A DNA stretch of 64,000 bases from Gentiana macrophylla (taxonomy: Eukaryota > Streptophyta > Magnoliopsida > Gentianales > Gentianaceae), in the NCBI GenBank assembly GCA_026214975.1, contig JAOBSW010000361.1, forward strand, positions 248,001 to 312,000, given 5' to 3'. The position numbers and the translations under genes are program-made. Under the pieces are notes generated by a model. It made no database searches. It saw only the letters and a program-made list of their open reading frames with translations, and was not told the DNA's origin. Numbering within the stretch: the stretch's first letter is position 1; each line of letters starts with the position of its first letter. This document shows, in pieces, positions 21,800 to 33,010 of the stretch.

Positions 21800-24700
21800 T
21801 CTTAGTTTTAAAGTTCAGCAACTTCTCACGGTGGTTAGCTATCTGTCAAACAAACAGAAAATTAATCACCAGGAAACAACAAGAGAACGTACAGTACCTT
21901 AAAGTAAAGCCTAGGTAAAAAATACCTCAGCCTGGAAAAATCTCAACTTTTTAGGCCACAGCCAGGTAACTGTAGGCCTGCCAATTAGTTTAGACAAAAA
22001 ATAGCACGATGATGCACTGGCAGCTGCATTAAATATAACCAAGAAAATGCCTCTAATGACACCAAAGAGTGCTCATATCGAACAATAACCGAGAATGAAC
22101 CTTGCTGGCCATGCTGGGTAAACTTCCGCCACGTAAGTTGGAAAATGATCTCTGGAATAAAATTAGAAAGATTCACATGAAAAGGAAAGTGAACTCAGAA
22201 TAACTTACTTGTTATCACTTGGACCAAAATGTAAGCTAGGAGAAGAGAGATATAGAAGATCAATACTAACATTAAGGTAACTTTTGACTACCCTAATGCC
22301 AATGTAAGCATGAATGCAAGAAACATAACACAAAAAACAATTTTGGATAAAATCTGTAGTGGCAAGGACTTTCTTAACATTATCGTATATATTTGACTTT
22401 CAACAAAAATAATCCAGTATATTTTTTAGGGAAACTGATGTACCATATTGTTCTACTCATCATAGTCATACACTATGATGACCTAATGAACCATAAACAA
22501 CTACTGATGGTAGCAATACACAGTGAGAAGAGCTAAAATAAGGCCAGAGTAAGACGTTGGAAGATCTAACAAACTCCACAATACTGACACTTCCTTAGGT
22601 AACTATACAAATCTACTAAACAGCAGCCTGATGCATGGAATCATCTCGACTCTTCTGGGTCCACAAAAGACCTGAACATTTACGTCTAATGTACACACAA
22701 ATATTTACATTTCTTATTAGGTTGTTTACAGATTGAAACATTTTACTGTTGCGTAAAGGAGGAACTTCTAATTCAAAATTCACAAAGGCATTTTTGGAAA
22801 CTAATTACACACCCAAGTCTCCAGTATTAGAAATGTTTTACGATTCTTTAGACTTCAGGAAGCTTGCCCTTCATCAAACCACAAGCCTCTTGTAACATAA
22901 CACTAAACACAGAACTTAACAACATTCCAATCCATAAATGAAGCTAAAAGAGCACAGAAAATTCAATAAGCCAAAACTTGACAAATAAAAACTCAAGAAA
23001 TTTCCGTAACATGGGATTCAACACACATCCATTTTATCTGGTGTTATCAACCATTGTTAAATATTTCCCACAAGAATCCTATAAGATATGACATTGTGCA
23101 TAGAAGCCACTATAATGTTTTCCACACCAATCGAGCGAAATACCCTTTACTCCAACCACCTATCCCCGAGGAGGCCAATAACACTTTTGCACTTCTGAAG
23201 CGTTCAATGACAGGTAATGCATAAACACTTAACTACACGCTGTCTTGGCTTATTCAGATCCCAAAAGGAAGTCCAGAAACAATTAATTTGTTCTTGTATT
23301 TAGAGGAAAACAAAAACACATCCAGGTTTGATTTCATGACCGCAAACCTGTTTTCTTTTCAGAAGACATTGAATGTTCAACTTTAACACTCTTCTTGTGA
23401 GGACGAAACATTCAACTTTGATTTCATGGCACTCTTGAAACAACATCATGTTTGTTTTCATATTCAGAAGACATTTTAATTTTTTTTTTTTTTTCAGAGA
23501 CACGAATTTTAAGCTTTGATTCGTTAATATTCGGTAAAGGAATAGCAAATTTCTTTTTCCTTATCGTCATCATTAATTTTGTGAGCAAAGAATGTTAGGA
23601 ACTACTCCACATAATTGAGGTATTGCTAAAAACAGGATTTTAATAAAAACTTTACAGAATGATGGTGCTAATTTACTTATTTTGCAAAAGTTTCAAACAT
23701 AAAACACAATTAAATAAATAAAACTCACTTGAGCATTCTGATATCGGGAAGGGTACAAGGAAATTCACTGACCCTTCAATCAAAGCTCTACCTTTCATCC
23801 CCAAGGTGTAACAACAATTAACAGAATCGGAACATTAACAAGAATATTAACAACAGTTAGTATCATTCAAAGTAAAAGTATTAGCAATCACAGAAAGCAC
23901 CCAAAAGAATTAGATGCGAAACCAATTTCTGGGTAGAGAAAAACCTGAGGCTTGCATCTTGTGTAGGTTAGGATGTAATAGCCAAACCCACCGTTCTCAG
24001 ATATGTATGGAAAGTTGCTCAGTCACCATCATCATGCTATAAGAATATCAAGTTAGTGTAATATGTATTCTGTAGAAAAGTATGTAATTTAGCCTTGAGT
24101 TTGCAAAAAAGTGAATGAAAAATCCCCATGCACTCTAACCACTATTGTCTTCCTCACATCAATAAGCCAAGTTTAATTCTTTCTCATAAGTTAATTGATT
24201 CCAATATACTCTTCAATTGGGGGGAAAAGAAGGAGTGCAATGAAAACTAAAAAATGCAAAGCTGAGACCGGAGACAACAATGAACACCACCAAAAAGCAC
24301 TTACTGTATGATCAAATGCCTCTAGAATAATACAGCTTCTGCGTGTAGAAATCCATATGTAATTACCCTCGTACCTCCATTGTAGAAGCCAATAATTCCA
24401 TTCTAACTGTAACTTCTGCAACCTCTGCCTTTTCATATCCACTCTTTCCACTGCAAGAAAACCTCTAAGTTAATTGATTAATAAAAGTAAACATCATATG
24501 AAATTAGGAAGCATGAAAAAAGCAGCAAACAATCATAGAAGCAAAGCCAAGCATTGAAATTTGAAGAGACAACTTACCTAATCATTATGGACGGACTTAT
24601 GTCATCTGCAGAAGACCAAAAAGAAGAATCGATAATGAGCAACAATTGTTTCAAGATTACCCCTGAAACCATTTCCGGATGAACAACCCATTTCTCAGGC

Positions 24701-25250
24701 CTTTACGAGCAGCCAGAACATTATTAACCACAATTGAAATTGAAATAAAAAAATAAAACCACACAATTATTAGCAATCACAGCAAGAAGACGAAGAAATC
24801 CAAGTAGAACCAAACCTGAATCGGTTTGAATGTAGCTGCGAAATCCAACCAAATGGAAGTATATCAAAGTAGAAGAAATGTTGAGCTGTCACCCTCATCA
24901 CAGTCGTCGTTGCTGTAGACGCCACGGAGGCAAGCAATTGGATCGAAGAGGTGACAGAGAAGCTAGAGCAAGCCACGTATCCGGTACGCCGGTAAGTGTA
25001 AAGGCTACTGAAATGATTTCCATCAGCCACGTACCAAGCCTATGCAAAGTGATGTGGCGTAAGAACCGAACGGAATCACCTCGGAGCATTACGACGTCGT
25101 TTGGCTGCACCACCAACAGGCGAAGAAGAAAGCACAGAGGTGAAAGCACAGAGGTGAAAGCACAGAGGAGAAGAGGGACCATAACGAAAAGAAAAGAAAA
25201 GAGACGGGCCAAAAAGAAAGGAAAGAAAACGACAAACAGAAAAGACAACG
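21800..25250. other. Interior of the Helitron-like element, no gene recognised
   Basis: AT-rich and without recognisable domains on either strand. Short ORFs at 23300-23548 and 24191-24451 (minus) and 24878-25393 (plus) have no family resemblance. A 14-bp unit (GAAAGCACAGAGGT) is repeated three times near 25128-25168. It may contain introns and upstream exons of the RPA-like gene. Confidence 0.5.
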
Positions 25251-25253
25251 TAC

Positions 25254-25745
25254 CAAACCATACGACGTCATTTTGCCTAACCCAAAAATGTTACCGTACA
25301 AAATCATACGACGTCGTTTTACCTAAAAAAAAAAAAATGTACGCGCCACTTTTTTATACATTGGTTATAAGCCTCACTTTTTTATACATCTAAATTTATA
25401 GTTTTATATCCGCAATAAATTAACTTTAGTAAAAATAAAAAAATATGAACCAATTTCAATGCCAGAAAAGATTTAAACCCTAGTGAAGATCGAAACGCAC
25501 CTAGTGATAAACACGTTATCGTGATAACACCGTCATCAAATCATACGACGTCATTTTGCTTAACCCAAAAATGTTATCGCACAAAATTATACGACGTCGT
25601 TTTACCTTTCCCAAAAAAGAAATTAACAAAAAAGATGAAGGATTGATACGACGTCGTTTTTTCAAGTTCAAGAAAAAAAAAAAAAAAAAAAAAAAAAAGA
25701 CAAAACGACAAAATGGTCGTCCATATGCACAATTAATAAGTACTA
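25254..25745. repeat. Second copy of the ACGACGTCGT-bearing repeat
   Basis: Colinear with about 20795-21288, including the CGACGTCATTTTGCC/CGACGTCGTTTTACC pairs, the AAACCCTAGTGAAGATCGAA block, the poly-A run and the closing GTCCATATGCACAATTAATA. Small gaps and changes distinguish the copies. Confidence 0.8.
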
Positions 25746-25764
25746 TACTACTACCATAGTATGA

Positions 25765-26156
25765 TAACCAACAAAGGTACTGTTAACACTATATCATATT
25801 CTGACAGTGATCAGGATTTAGTCCCGTTTGGAACGAAAAAGAGTGTGTGTGTGAATTTTTCGTTCCCGAATGAGAGTATAATAAATTAATCAATATGATT
25901 GTAATATTCTGAATTTGGATAAAAGGACGAGGATGTCCTTTTAGCTAAATTAGAATATTATTGAAGTTCTTCTGCTTTTTTTAAAAGGGCAAGGATGTCA
26001 TTTTAGCTAAATTAGAATATTATTAAATGTTCTTCTGATTTTTTTTTAAAAGATAACTAAAGGGAAGTTTTATTACTCAAATAAAACTCCTCAACAGTTG
26101 GAGTATGGTCATAACTTCGGTGGCAATTGTTTTCCCTTTTAGCTAAATTAGAATAT
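25765..26156. repeat. AT-rich spacer with a repeated TTTAGCTAAATTAGAATATT motif
   Basis: The 20-mer occurs near 25940, 26003 and 26137. The first two belong to a tandem unit of about 62 bp (aGGAtGTCcTTTTAGCTAAA). No gene. Confidence 0.65.
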
Positions 26157-26433
26157 TACTATCTCCGGTCCAAAATATAAGTCATCTTAAAATTTTCACA
26201 TTGATTAAGAAAGTAGTTAAATATAATTAATGTAGGGATAAAATGTCTAATACACCCCTTGACTATCATAAATGCAACAATTGTGGAGTAAATAAAAGTG
26301 GTTGGATTGATATAAATTAGGGGTAAGATAAGGAAAAATGTTCATTAATGCTCTCTTGGTATTGTGAATGACTTATATTATAGGACCAAAGGAAAAAAGC
26401 TAGGATGACTTATATTTTGGACCGGAGGTAGTA
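26157..26433. mobile_element. Stowaway/mariner-type MITE, about 277 bp
   Basis: Left end TACTATCTCCGGTCCAAAAT and right end ATTTTGGACCGGAGGTAGTA are near-perfect inverted repeats continuing into ATAAGTCATC/GATGACTTAT. TA is at both ends. The 'CTCCxTCCGTCCCAAAATATAAGTC' type of terminus is widespread in angiosperm Stowaway-like MITEs. It abuts the left remnant of the 632-bp repeat family. Confidence 0.8.
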
Positions 26434-26516
26434 TAAAGGTCTATCACATAGACTAAAAGAAAAAACCTATTGTCTGATAAAACAGCTGGCAGAATAAATT
26501 AATTTACACTAAAGCT
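26434..26516 (+). repeat. Left remnant of the split 632-bp repeat copy
   Basis: GTCTATCACATAGACTAAAA to CACTAAAGCT matches the middle of copies A and B. The match resumes at 28599 beyond the inserted PPR retrocopy. Confidence 0.75.
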
Positions 26517-28598
26517 TTTTTTTTTTTTTGAAGAGAGAATCACAGCTTTTTTAAGGTAATATCCTCAAAATACGCACCTTACAACTTGAAAATAGGTTCA
26601 TGAAAAGCAGCAAGAGAATTACACTGGTAGTGCAAGTATGCTACTGAACATGTGCAGCAAAAGGAGCAAAACACAAAAGGACACGGGGACGGGGAGAGGG
26701 GGGAGCGATAGAAACTAGAAAGGGTAAAAATCTTGCTAAAATTTCTAACTATCAATTCCTTCAGTATCTCCCCATCTGATCATACAATCAAAGCAGTGTG
26801 CCAATACACTAGAAATTATCAGTGTTCCCGCAAGATAACGTATATTGCTTGAACACCAATTATTTTCCATGCATAGAAAAGTAATACAATGATAACCAGC
26901 AGAACTCTAACCTTTGGAAACAAGAGGAAAATGGTTGGAAATACTTCTTTAAAAATAATCCACGAGAAAAGTAAGGTGTAAGATCTCACTCTGGGCAGAC
27001 AGCATCCAGTAAGTTTTTACCTTCCATGCTTAATTCAACATTTTCCATTTTAATCCTGCGTCGCATAATAGGACTAGTCTTTTCAGCTGCTGCATATGTT
27101 CGTACCAAGGATTCAAAGACATCTACACCTAATGCATCATCATTCTTCTTCAAAATCTCTATAAATCCTTCTGAGCCCTCAACATCTTTATTTTTCTCAA
27201 AATGCTCCATGATTTGTGAAACAACAGCCGAGGGCGGGATCCATTTAGAGCCATCTCCTCTGCCAGTAGAGATAGCTTTCTGCAAGCATTCAACTGCTGA
27301 TGCTATCTCCCCGTTTTTTAGATAATAATCAAGAAATATCTCCCAAGTTTTAGCATTAGCCTTACCACCATTCATCCTAGCGTGCTCTTTGAGCTCTTCA
27401 GCCTTCTTTAGTGAACCCTCTAGGGTATAAGCTCGTATAAGGACATTTGCAATGCGAATATCATAAGTCGGAATCCCAGACTCCCACTCTCGAAAACATT
27501 TTTCAGCACCCGGTAGATCATTTAGATTAACCAAAACTTGTATCATATTCAGATAGCTGATATTTGCAGTTTTTGGAAAAGCAAGCCTTAAAGAACGCCA
27601 TACTCGATAAACTTCAAGCAGATTTCTGTGCGGCCATACAATGTGATCAAAAGCGATAAGCGTGAAAGATCGCAGAAATTCTTTATCCTCTCTAGTTCTT
27701 TGAGGGCCTTCTCTCGCTTTGTCATACAAGCCCTGCATTCACATATATGGATGCCAAATTTGTCGTATGTGGTCCAATCCCAAACTCGATCATCCTCTTC
27801 ATCTCATCACCACCCTTTCAACCCCATATAGGTCATTCCCAGTAGCAAGGGCCCTCATCCATACGTTGTAGGTAAACGAATCAGGCATGATACTACTGTT
27901 TTTCATTTCTTGGATAATTCCTGGGATCTTTTCAGGTTGACCACATTTGGCATAGAGTGTCATCAAGCTATTGTAAGACATTGAAGTTAAAGCTAGTTTA
28001 AGTTCTTTCATTTTTTCCATTAAAGCCGCTGCTTTATCAATCATGAGTTCCTTGCAGTAACAGTTCATAAGAGCGCCATACGTTATATGGGTCTTTGAAG
28101 CTTCTGGCAAGTTCATGAAGTATGTCTCAGCTGCACCAATGCCTCTGCTTTTTGCAATGAGATCAAGGTGAATAGCTTGATCACTAACGGTCTTGTTCAT
28201 TCCCCTTTTTTCCATACACTCCGAAAGCTTCAGGGCAGGGCCATAAAGCTTGCGTTCGCGAAGGAGTTTGAGTGCAACACCAACTTCCCATTTGAATGCC
28301 TTCTTGCGAGATTTCAAGAACTCGTTTAAATGCTGTCTCACTTTTTCCTCTTCACAGCCGTCTTTCAACAGATTCCTGTAAAGAGCTTCCGGCAAATACT
28401 TCGTTGTTGATCGGTTCGTTATGCTTTTCGTGTTTCTAGGAAACTGTTTCATGAACGTAGACGCCATTTTTGATCTGGAAGCCCTATTGCCCAGGAAATT
28501 TTGAGTGAAGTGAGAAATGATGGCAACAGGCCGAATTGCACCCGGTTTAGTTTTGCGGGCCTTCAAGTTGAGAGAGGTGGCACACCGGGAAAATACTG
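26517..28598 (-). mobile_element. Retroposed (processed) gene copy carrying a PPR sequence
   Basis: The segment interrupts a copy of the 632-bp repeat at ACTAAAGCT/TACC. The 7-base CTAAAGC is present on both sides (26509-26515 and 28599-28605), as expected for a target-site duplication. A run of 14 T begins at 26516 on the plus strand, which is a poly-A tail at the 3' end of the minus-strand gene. The intact repeat copies at 19551 and 28945 give the empty-site sequence. All three signs fit LINE-mediated retroposition of an mRNA. Confidence 0.7.
26986..28566 (-). pseudogene. P-class pentatricopeptide repeat protein, processed pseudogene
   Basis: Two long minus frames (28566-27799 and 27738-26986) together give about 500 residues without introns. 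The first has a mitochondrial-type N-terminus (Arg/Ser/Thr-rich), then a helical-repeat region: LYGPALKLSECMEKRGM, AAETYFMNLPEASKTHITYG, SYNSLMTLYAKCGQPEK, IMPDSFTYNVWMRAL. The second continues with SYLNMIQVLVNLNDLPGAEK and RIANVLIRAYTLEGSLKKAE. This is the plan of plant P-class PPR proteins like those encoded by At4g01990/At1g02370, which act in organellar RNA metabolism. Several frame changes cluster at 27660-27830 (VVMR/DEMKRM, WTTY/NLASIY, AGL/YDKA), so no complete protein results. A start at 28467 (MASTFMKQF) is also possible. Confidence 0.75.
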
Positions 28599-28944
28599 CT
28601 AAAGCCTACCTAAATAGAAAAAGTCATGTTGGACCAGATAATATATCAGGATGAACAGGAAATAATTCCCACTTAAAATGAGTAAACAAAGCTCAAATTA
28701 TCAAGAGAAATAAATCACAGCAAAAACTCGATCTTAGGTGGTTTACTCTTAAAATTAACCATAAAGTGTATGGATTTTCAACTTATCCAATCGACCAACA
28801 GATACTAGGCGAGAGCATGATTTTTTTTTTTTTACTTTTTTATTTCGGCAAGGCATCTTTATTTCATGCCCTATTGATCGCTTATGACAGAACCATCAAG
28901 TTCAGTTCTTTACCCGGTAGTAAATATTACTAATATTCATACTT
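28599..28944 (+). repeat. Right remnant of the split 632-bp repeat copy
   Basis: CTAAAGCCTACCTAAATAG up to TTCATACTT matches copies A and B, with about 34 extra bases (CAAGAGAAATAAATCACAGC...) at 28700-28735 that A and B lack. Copy B starts directly behind it. Confidence 0.8.
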
Positions 28945-29576
28945 TGAGTGGCCTACCTCTACCAATCCAGTATTCAAATGGATTTCAGGAACATCGAAAA
29001 GGAGCTTTTTCACTTTAGAAGGCTGCCTATTTGGATATGTACTGATAGTACGTCTGTGAACCCCAACTATTCTAAGAAGCACTTATAATGGCTTAAAGAT
29101 CTATCACATAGAGTAAAAGAAAAAACCCCGGCTATTCTAAGAAGCACTTATACTGGCTTAAAGATCCATCACATAGATTAAAAGAAAAACCTATTGTCTG
29201 ATAAAACAGCTGGCAGAATAAATTAATTTACACTAAAGCTTACCTAAATAGAAAAAGTCATGTTGGACCAGATAATATATCAGGATGAACAGGAAATAAT
29301 TCCCATTTAAAATGAGTAAACAAAGCTCAAATTAGGTGGTTTACTCTTAAAATTAACCATAAAGTGTATGGATTTTCAACTTATCCAATCGACCAACAGA
29401 TACTAGGCGAGAGCATGATTTTTTTTTTTTTACTTTTTTATTTCGGCAAGGCATCTTTATTTCATGCCCTATTGATCGCTTATGACAGAACCATCAAGTT
29501 CAGTTCTTTACCCGGTAGTAAATATTACTAATATTCATACTTTCAGCAAATATATTAACCAGCAAATTACACTAGT
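28945..29576 (+). repeat. 632-bp direct repeat, copy B
   Basis: Same length as, and apparently identical to, 19551-20182, 9394 bp away. It abuts the partial copy 28599-28944 in tandem. Beyond 29576 the sequence continues differently from the copy A flank. Confidence 0.85.
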
Positions 29577-30111
29577 TCAATGTATATACAAAAATTTACA
29601 CAATCCAAAGCTTAAAAAGTTTACACTTGCTATGCAACGGATTATACTACAATCACAGGATGTGCTAATGATTTTTATATCCTGTCTAACTAATATAAAT
29701 ATCCCTTTAAATGTTGAAGATTTAAAGATTAATTCATGCTCAAGTCGAAGCAGTTATGTGATTATACATTCAATTACCTCATTATCACGAAATTCATATA
29801 AAAATCAAAATAAATTCACGAACTGTTGAATATGTATTAACTTAAAAAGAAAACAGAAAAGAAGGAGTGAAAACAAAATTAATTCTACATTTATATCAAA
29901 TATACATAAATAATACAAAAACAATCTGTTCAACGAAGATTAATATAAAGGAAAAGGTAGAAATTACCTGTTGAGGAAGACCAGATCTGTAGACAACGAG
30001 ACGGAAGAGTTTGTGAAAAGTTTTGCAAATTTATAGATGGCCTGAAACCCTAAGCCCTCACATGACTGAATTGCCCTTCTCTCTCCTAAAAAAAAGAGCG
30101 CAAAACCGCTC
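29577..30111. other. AT-rich intergenic DNA, no gene seen
   Basis: A 115-codon plus-strand ORF at 29482-29829 overlaps the repeat and has no family resemblance; it is probably random. Confidence 0.6.
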
Positions 30112-31281
30112 ACGGGGTGAATATTGGTGGATTCGGCCGCTTTTTTTTTTTCGTTTCTTAAAACCGAATCATTTTATACCGTTTCCAATTTCTGGAACCA
30201 AACTAGAACGGTTTCAGATGTAAATCATTTATTCGGTTTGGTTTGGTTCTGGTTTTTTACGGTTTTTTTAACAATTAAAATTATTGATGTGAAATCACAA
30301 ATTGTCTCGTAACAACAAATGATAATATATGTAATACATTAGTACTATTATATCAGTAAATTCAATGAGATGATTTAACAAATGTTTTATATTTAACTAA
30401 CATTTACCATGCGAATCTTAAAAGATCAAAAAACCAACTATACTTCAACATCTTTCAACACAACGAACTCGACACCTACCATTGAATTCCTAGGTTTAAG
30501 ACAAACAAGATAATAAAAGAATCATCTCTTACTTATTTCAATTTACCAATGACTTATCAACTTCAAAACATACTAATAATGAACTAATCGTTATATTATT
30601 GAATATCATATATAAAAATCTCAAAATCCATTAGACAAAATAATATTTTGAGTATGGTCAAGTGAGAAAGAGGAATGCATTTGTTTTATAAATAAGCGAG
30701 AGATAAATTGACAATAGCTAACTTCCACACACTTCAAACGAAAAAAAAACGATATAATGCTGAGTTTCAAAAAGTTGGAAGAAATTCGTAATTTTATTTT
30801 CATCAAAACACCAACTCTGATTTTGTTTATCCCAACAATATTATTCTCCAACATAATCTAATTATAAGCAAATAAAAGACTAACTTATATAAAACTAATA
30901 TCAATAAATGCATTTATTTATATAATATGTCAAACCTAACAAATGAACAAATCGGAAAATGTTCATGATGAAGTTTATCAACATCATTAAAAGATGTAAA
31001 GTCATACAAATAAGCATTAACATATTTTAAATATTGGTCTTTGAGGAAGTGAAAAAATAAGAAAGAGTTTGCGGTGGTGAGTTATGAATCGGCGTATGCT
31101 TCGAGATTCTCTTAAATGATTGGAAATTGAAGACACGTCGTGAAATGATCAACAAAATATGAATCTTTAGGATATGAGATTAGTTATTGATCATTAATAC
31201 ATTACAAATATAAAGTTTAAACATGTTGAGTAGGACTGAAAAAAACACATTGATGTTTTAAAGTATTAATAAATTTAGGTA

Positions 31282-31315
<34 letters not shown>

Positions 31316-31483
31316 CGGGTTTGGTCCGGTTTTAAAAGGTTTTTGTTTTTTTAAATTGGAACCAAATTGTATTTCACTGTTTGGGTTTTTACAATACAAA
31401 AACCGACCAAAAAACCACGGTTTATACCTTTCCGGTTTGATTCGCCCGGTTGCTTTGTTTTCCGGTTATTTTGTTCACCCCTA
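30112..31483. mobile_element. Non-autonomous hAT-like element with CCGGTT/AACCGG subterminal arrays
   Basis: The left end reads GGGGTGAATATTGG and the right end, on the other strand, AGGGGTGAACAAAATAACCG. These are imperfect inverted ends. Both flanks are full of CGGTTT/AACCG words (30165-30265 and 31315-31470). The interior is AT-rich without a transposase. 30290-30405 repeats 19127-19240. No clear 8-bp target duplication was found, so the exact ends are uncertain. Confidence 0.5.
31281..31313. repeat. (GT)n(AT)n microsatellite
   Basis: ATGTGTGTGT followed by a run of AT dinucleotides inside the hAT-like element. Confidence 0.9.
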
Positions 31484-32839
31484 ACAAAAACACACACCAA
31501 AAGAAAAAAAAAATGTTAAAATGACTTGTATTTAAAGACTAAACAAGTATTTTGATATCAAGGCAATTCTTGATAACCTCAGGGCATTTTGTGTGTGTTG
31601 TAATTTTAGCCTATTACAAAATAACCCTGGCAATGTTAATTAATGCCCTGAAAATACTGCCGGTCATCTTACTCCTGCCCTTAAAGAAAAAGAAAGGGAG
31701 GTTCTATTAACATCCCCGTTTTTATTTTCGACACCTATTTTTTGATTATTTTTTCGTATGAAAAACACGTTAGTCACACTGGTGTTCCTTGTTGAACACC
31801 AATATCAGTGACACTAATGTTGGTGTGCCACAATAAACATCAGTGGAAAGTTGTGGACTGACGTCTAAGTTTTAACACTTTTTATATAGTGAACGTCGGT
31901 CATGGCTGGTGTTCCTTGTTGAACACCAACGCCGTCGTGACGCCGGTGTTCAACAAAGAGCACCAAAGATGATCGCTGTTTCACTTTACTTTAAAAAAAT
32001 CATGAAGCCAAGTAATTTTTACGATACACGGAAGTAATAGAGTACAAGTAATAAATTGGGAGCGCTAAATAACTCCTAAAGAAAAGTCACTTTTTTTTCC
32101 TTCAAAATGAAGTGCCATTTACAAAATTATTACTACACCAATTATTTCTTTTTCAAATATATCCTTGATCCCTTCCAAAAAAAAAAAAATTATATATATA
32201 TATATATATATCCTTTGATCTTCCGCCCATTAATTACCCACAATCCATTCAGCTTCCAAAATAAGGCATTGAATATAAGGCATATATAATATAATCTATA
32301 TATAATAGTAACATACGCGTTTTTGTCATTCTCAACCACAATCTTTTTTTCTCATCCTTTTTTTCCATTTTAGATTAAAAATGGTACTTCACAACCTTTT
32401 CCTATTTTTGGATAGGAATGAACAACTTTTTTAAAAAGGTGGATGTAGAATAAAGCAAGCCAAGCCAAGCCGTAGATAATAGCTGGTGTCTCACAAACTA
32501 ATCAATATGCATTGATTGATTGGTCTATTTTTTTTACTGATACGAAATTACCACATATAATGGGGGACAAATATAACCCACACTTGTTTCATATGAGAGT
32601 TGAACCGATACATCAGCACAACCGCTAGGGTCGGCCTACTAATAGCTTAGCAAGAAAACACTAATTGCTGGTGAAACAACTCAAATCTCTACAAAATCAG
32701 AATATATCCTCCATTTACACTATTATTTCAAAACTGTCTCAAAACTATGATGTTGCTCTAGTTGAGCAATTTGTCTGTCATGAAAGCAATAATACCATTG
32801 AAATCCGGAGCAGTATTAGTATTGGCATCATATCCCAGA
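31484..32839. other. Intergenic DNA downstream of NEMF, with two copies of a GGTGTTC hairpin
   Basis: GGTGTTCCTTGTTGAACACC occurs at 31781-31800 and again at 31908-31927, each able to form a 7-bp stem. A variant with the arms in opposite order (GTGTTCAACAAAGAGCACC) follows near 31945. An (AT)n run lies at about 32190-32211. No coding sequence. The part nearest 33011 is probably the NEMF 3' UTR. Confidence 0.55.
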
Positions 32840-32951
32840 ATAGGAAATTTCATCGTGGTGTATCCACCCACAAGCGGATTTTACATTATAAGGTAAGCGT
32901 GCATTTACCTTATATATCTGCACGCGGATACACTACAGAAAAATTTCCCAT
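32840..32951. repeat. Foldback hairpin, about 110 nt, just past the NEMF stop codon
   Basis: Nested inverted repeats: TATAAGGTAA (32887-32896) pairs perfectly with TTACCTTATA (32905-32914) across an 8-base loop. GTGTATCC (32858-32865) pairs with GGATACAC (32926-32933), and GGAAATTT (32843-32850) with AAATTTCC (32941-32948). On the minus strand it lies 60-170 nt after the NEMF stop, so it is likely transcribed in the 3' UTR. It could be a very small MITE or a regulatory RNA hairpin. Confidence 0.6.
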
Positions 32952-33010
32952 CCTTGCCTTAGTGAGGTTGAAAAGCATCTATCTAGGGGCGTCAGAAACA
33001 AAAGTTTTAA

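Larger units (their letters stand above)
21290..25764 (-). mobile_element. Helitron-like element (3' end well supported, 5' end tentative)
   Basis: Read on the minus strand, the left end is ...CCGTGCAACGCACGG, 10 spacer bases, then CTAG followed by T. That is the classic Helitron 3' terminus: a short hairpin (21304-21318, stem 6, loop 3) about 10 nt before CTRR, inserted 5' of T. The 5' end is guessed at 25764, where the minus strand starts TCATACTATGG after an A. RPA-like exons lie just inside the 3' end. No Rep or helicase motif was found between 21800 and 25250, so it is probably non-autonomous or decayed. Confidence 0.55.

Noticed and set aside
24878..25393. 171-codon plus-strand ORF rich in Arg and Lys
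   Set aside because: Low complexity, runs through the AAAGCACAGAGG tandem repeat and into the ACGACGTCGT repeat; no family resemblance.
30023..30312. Short plus-strand ORFs at the left hAT-like end
   Set aside because: They lie in the CGGTTT-rich subterminal region and poly-T; no coding character.
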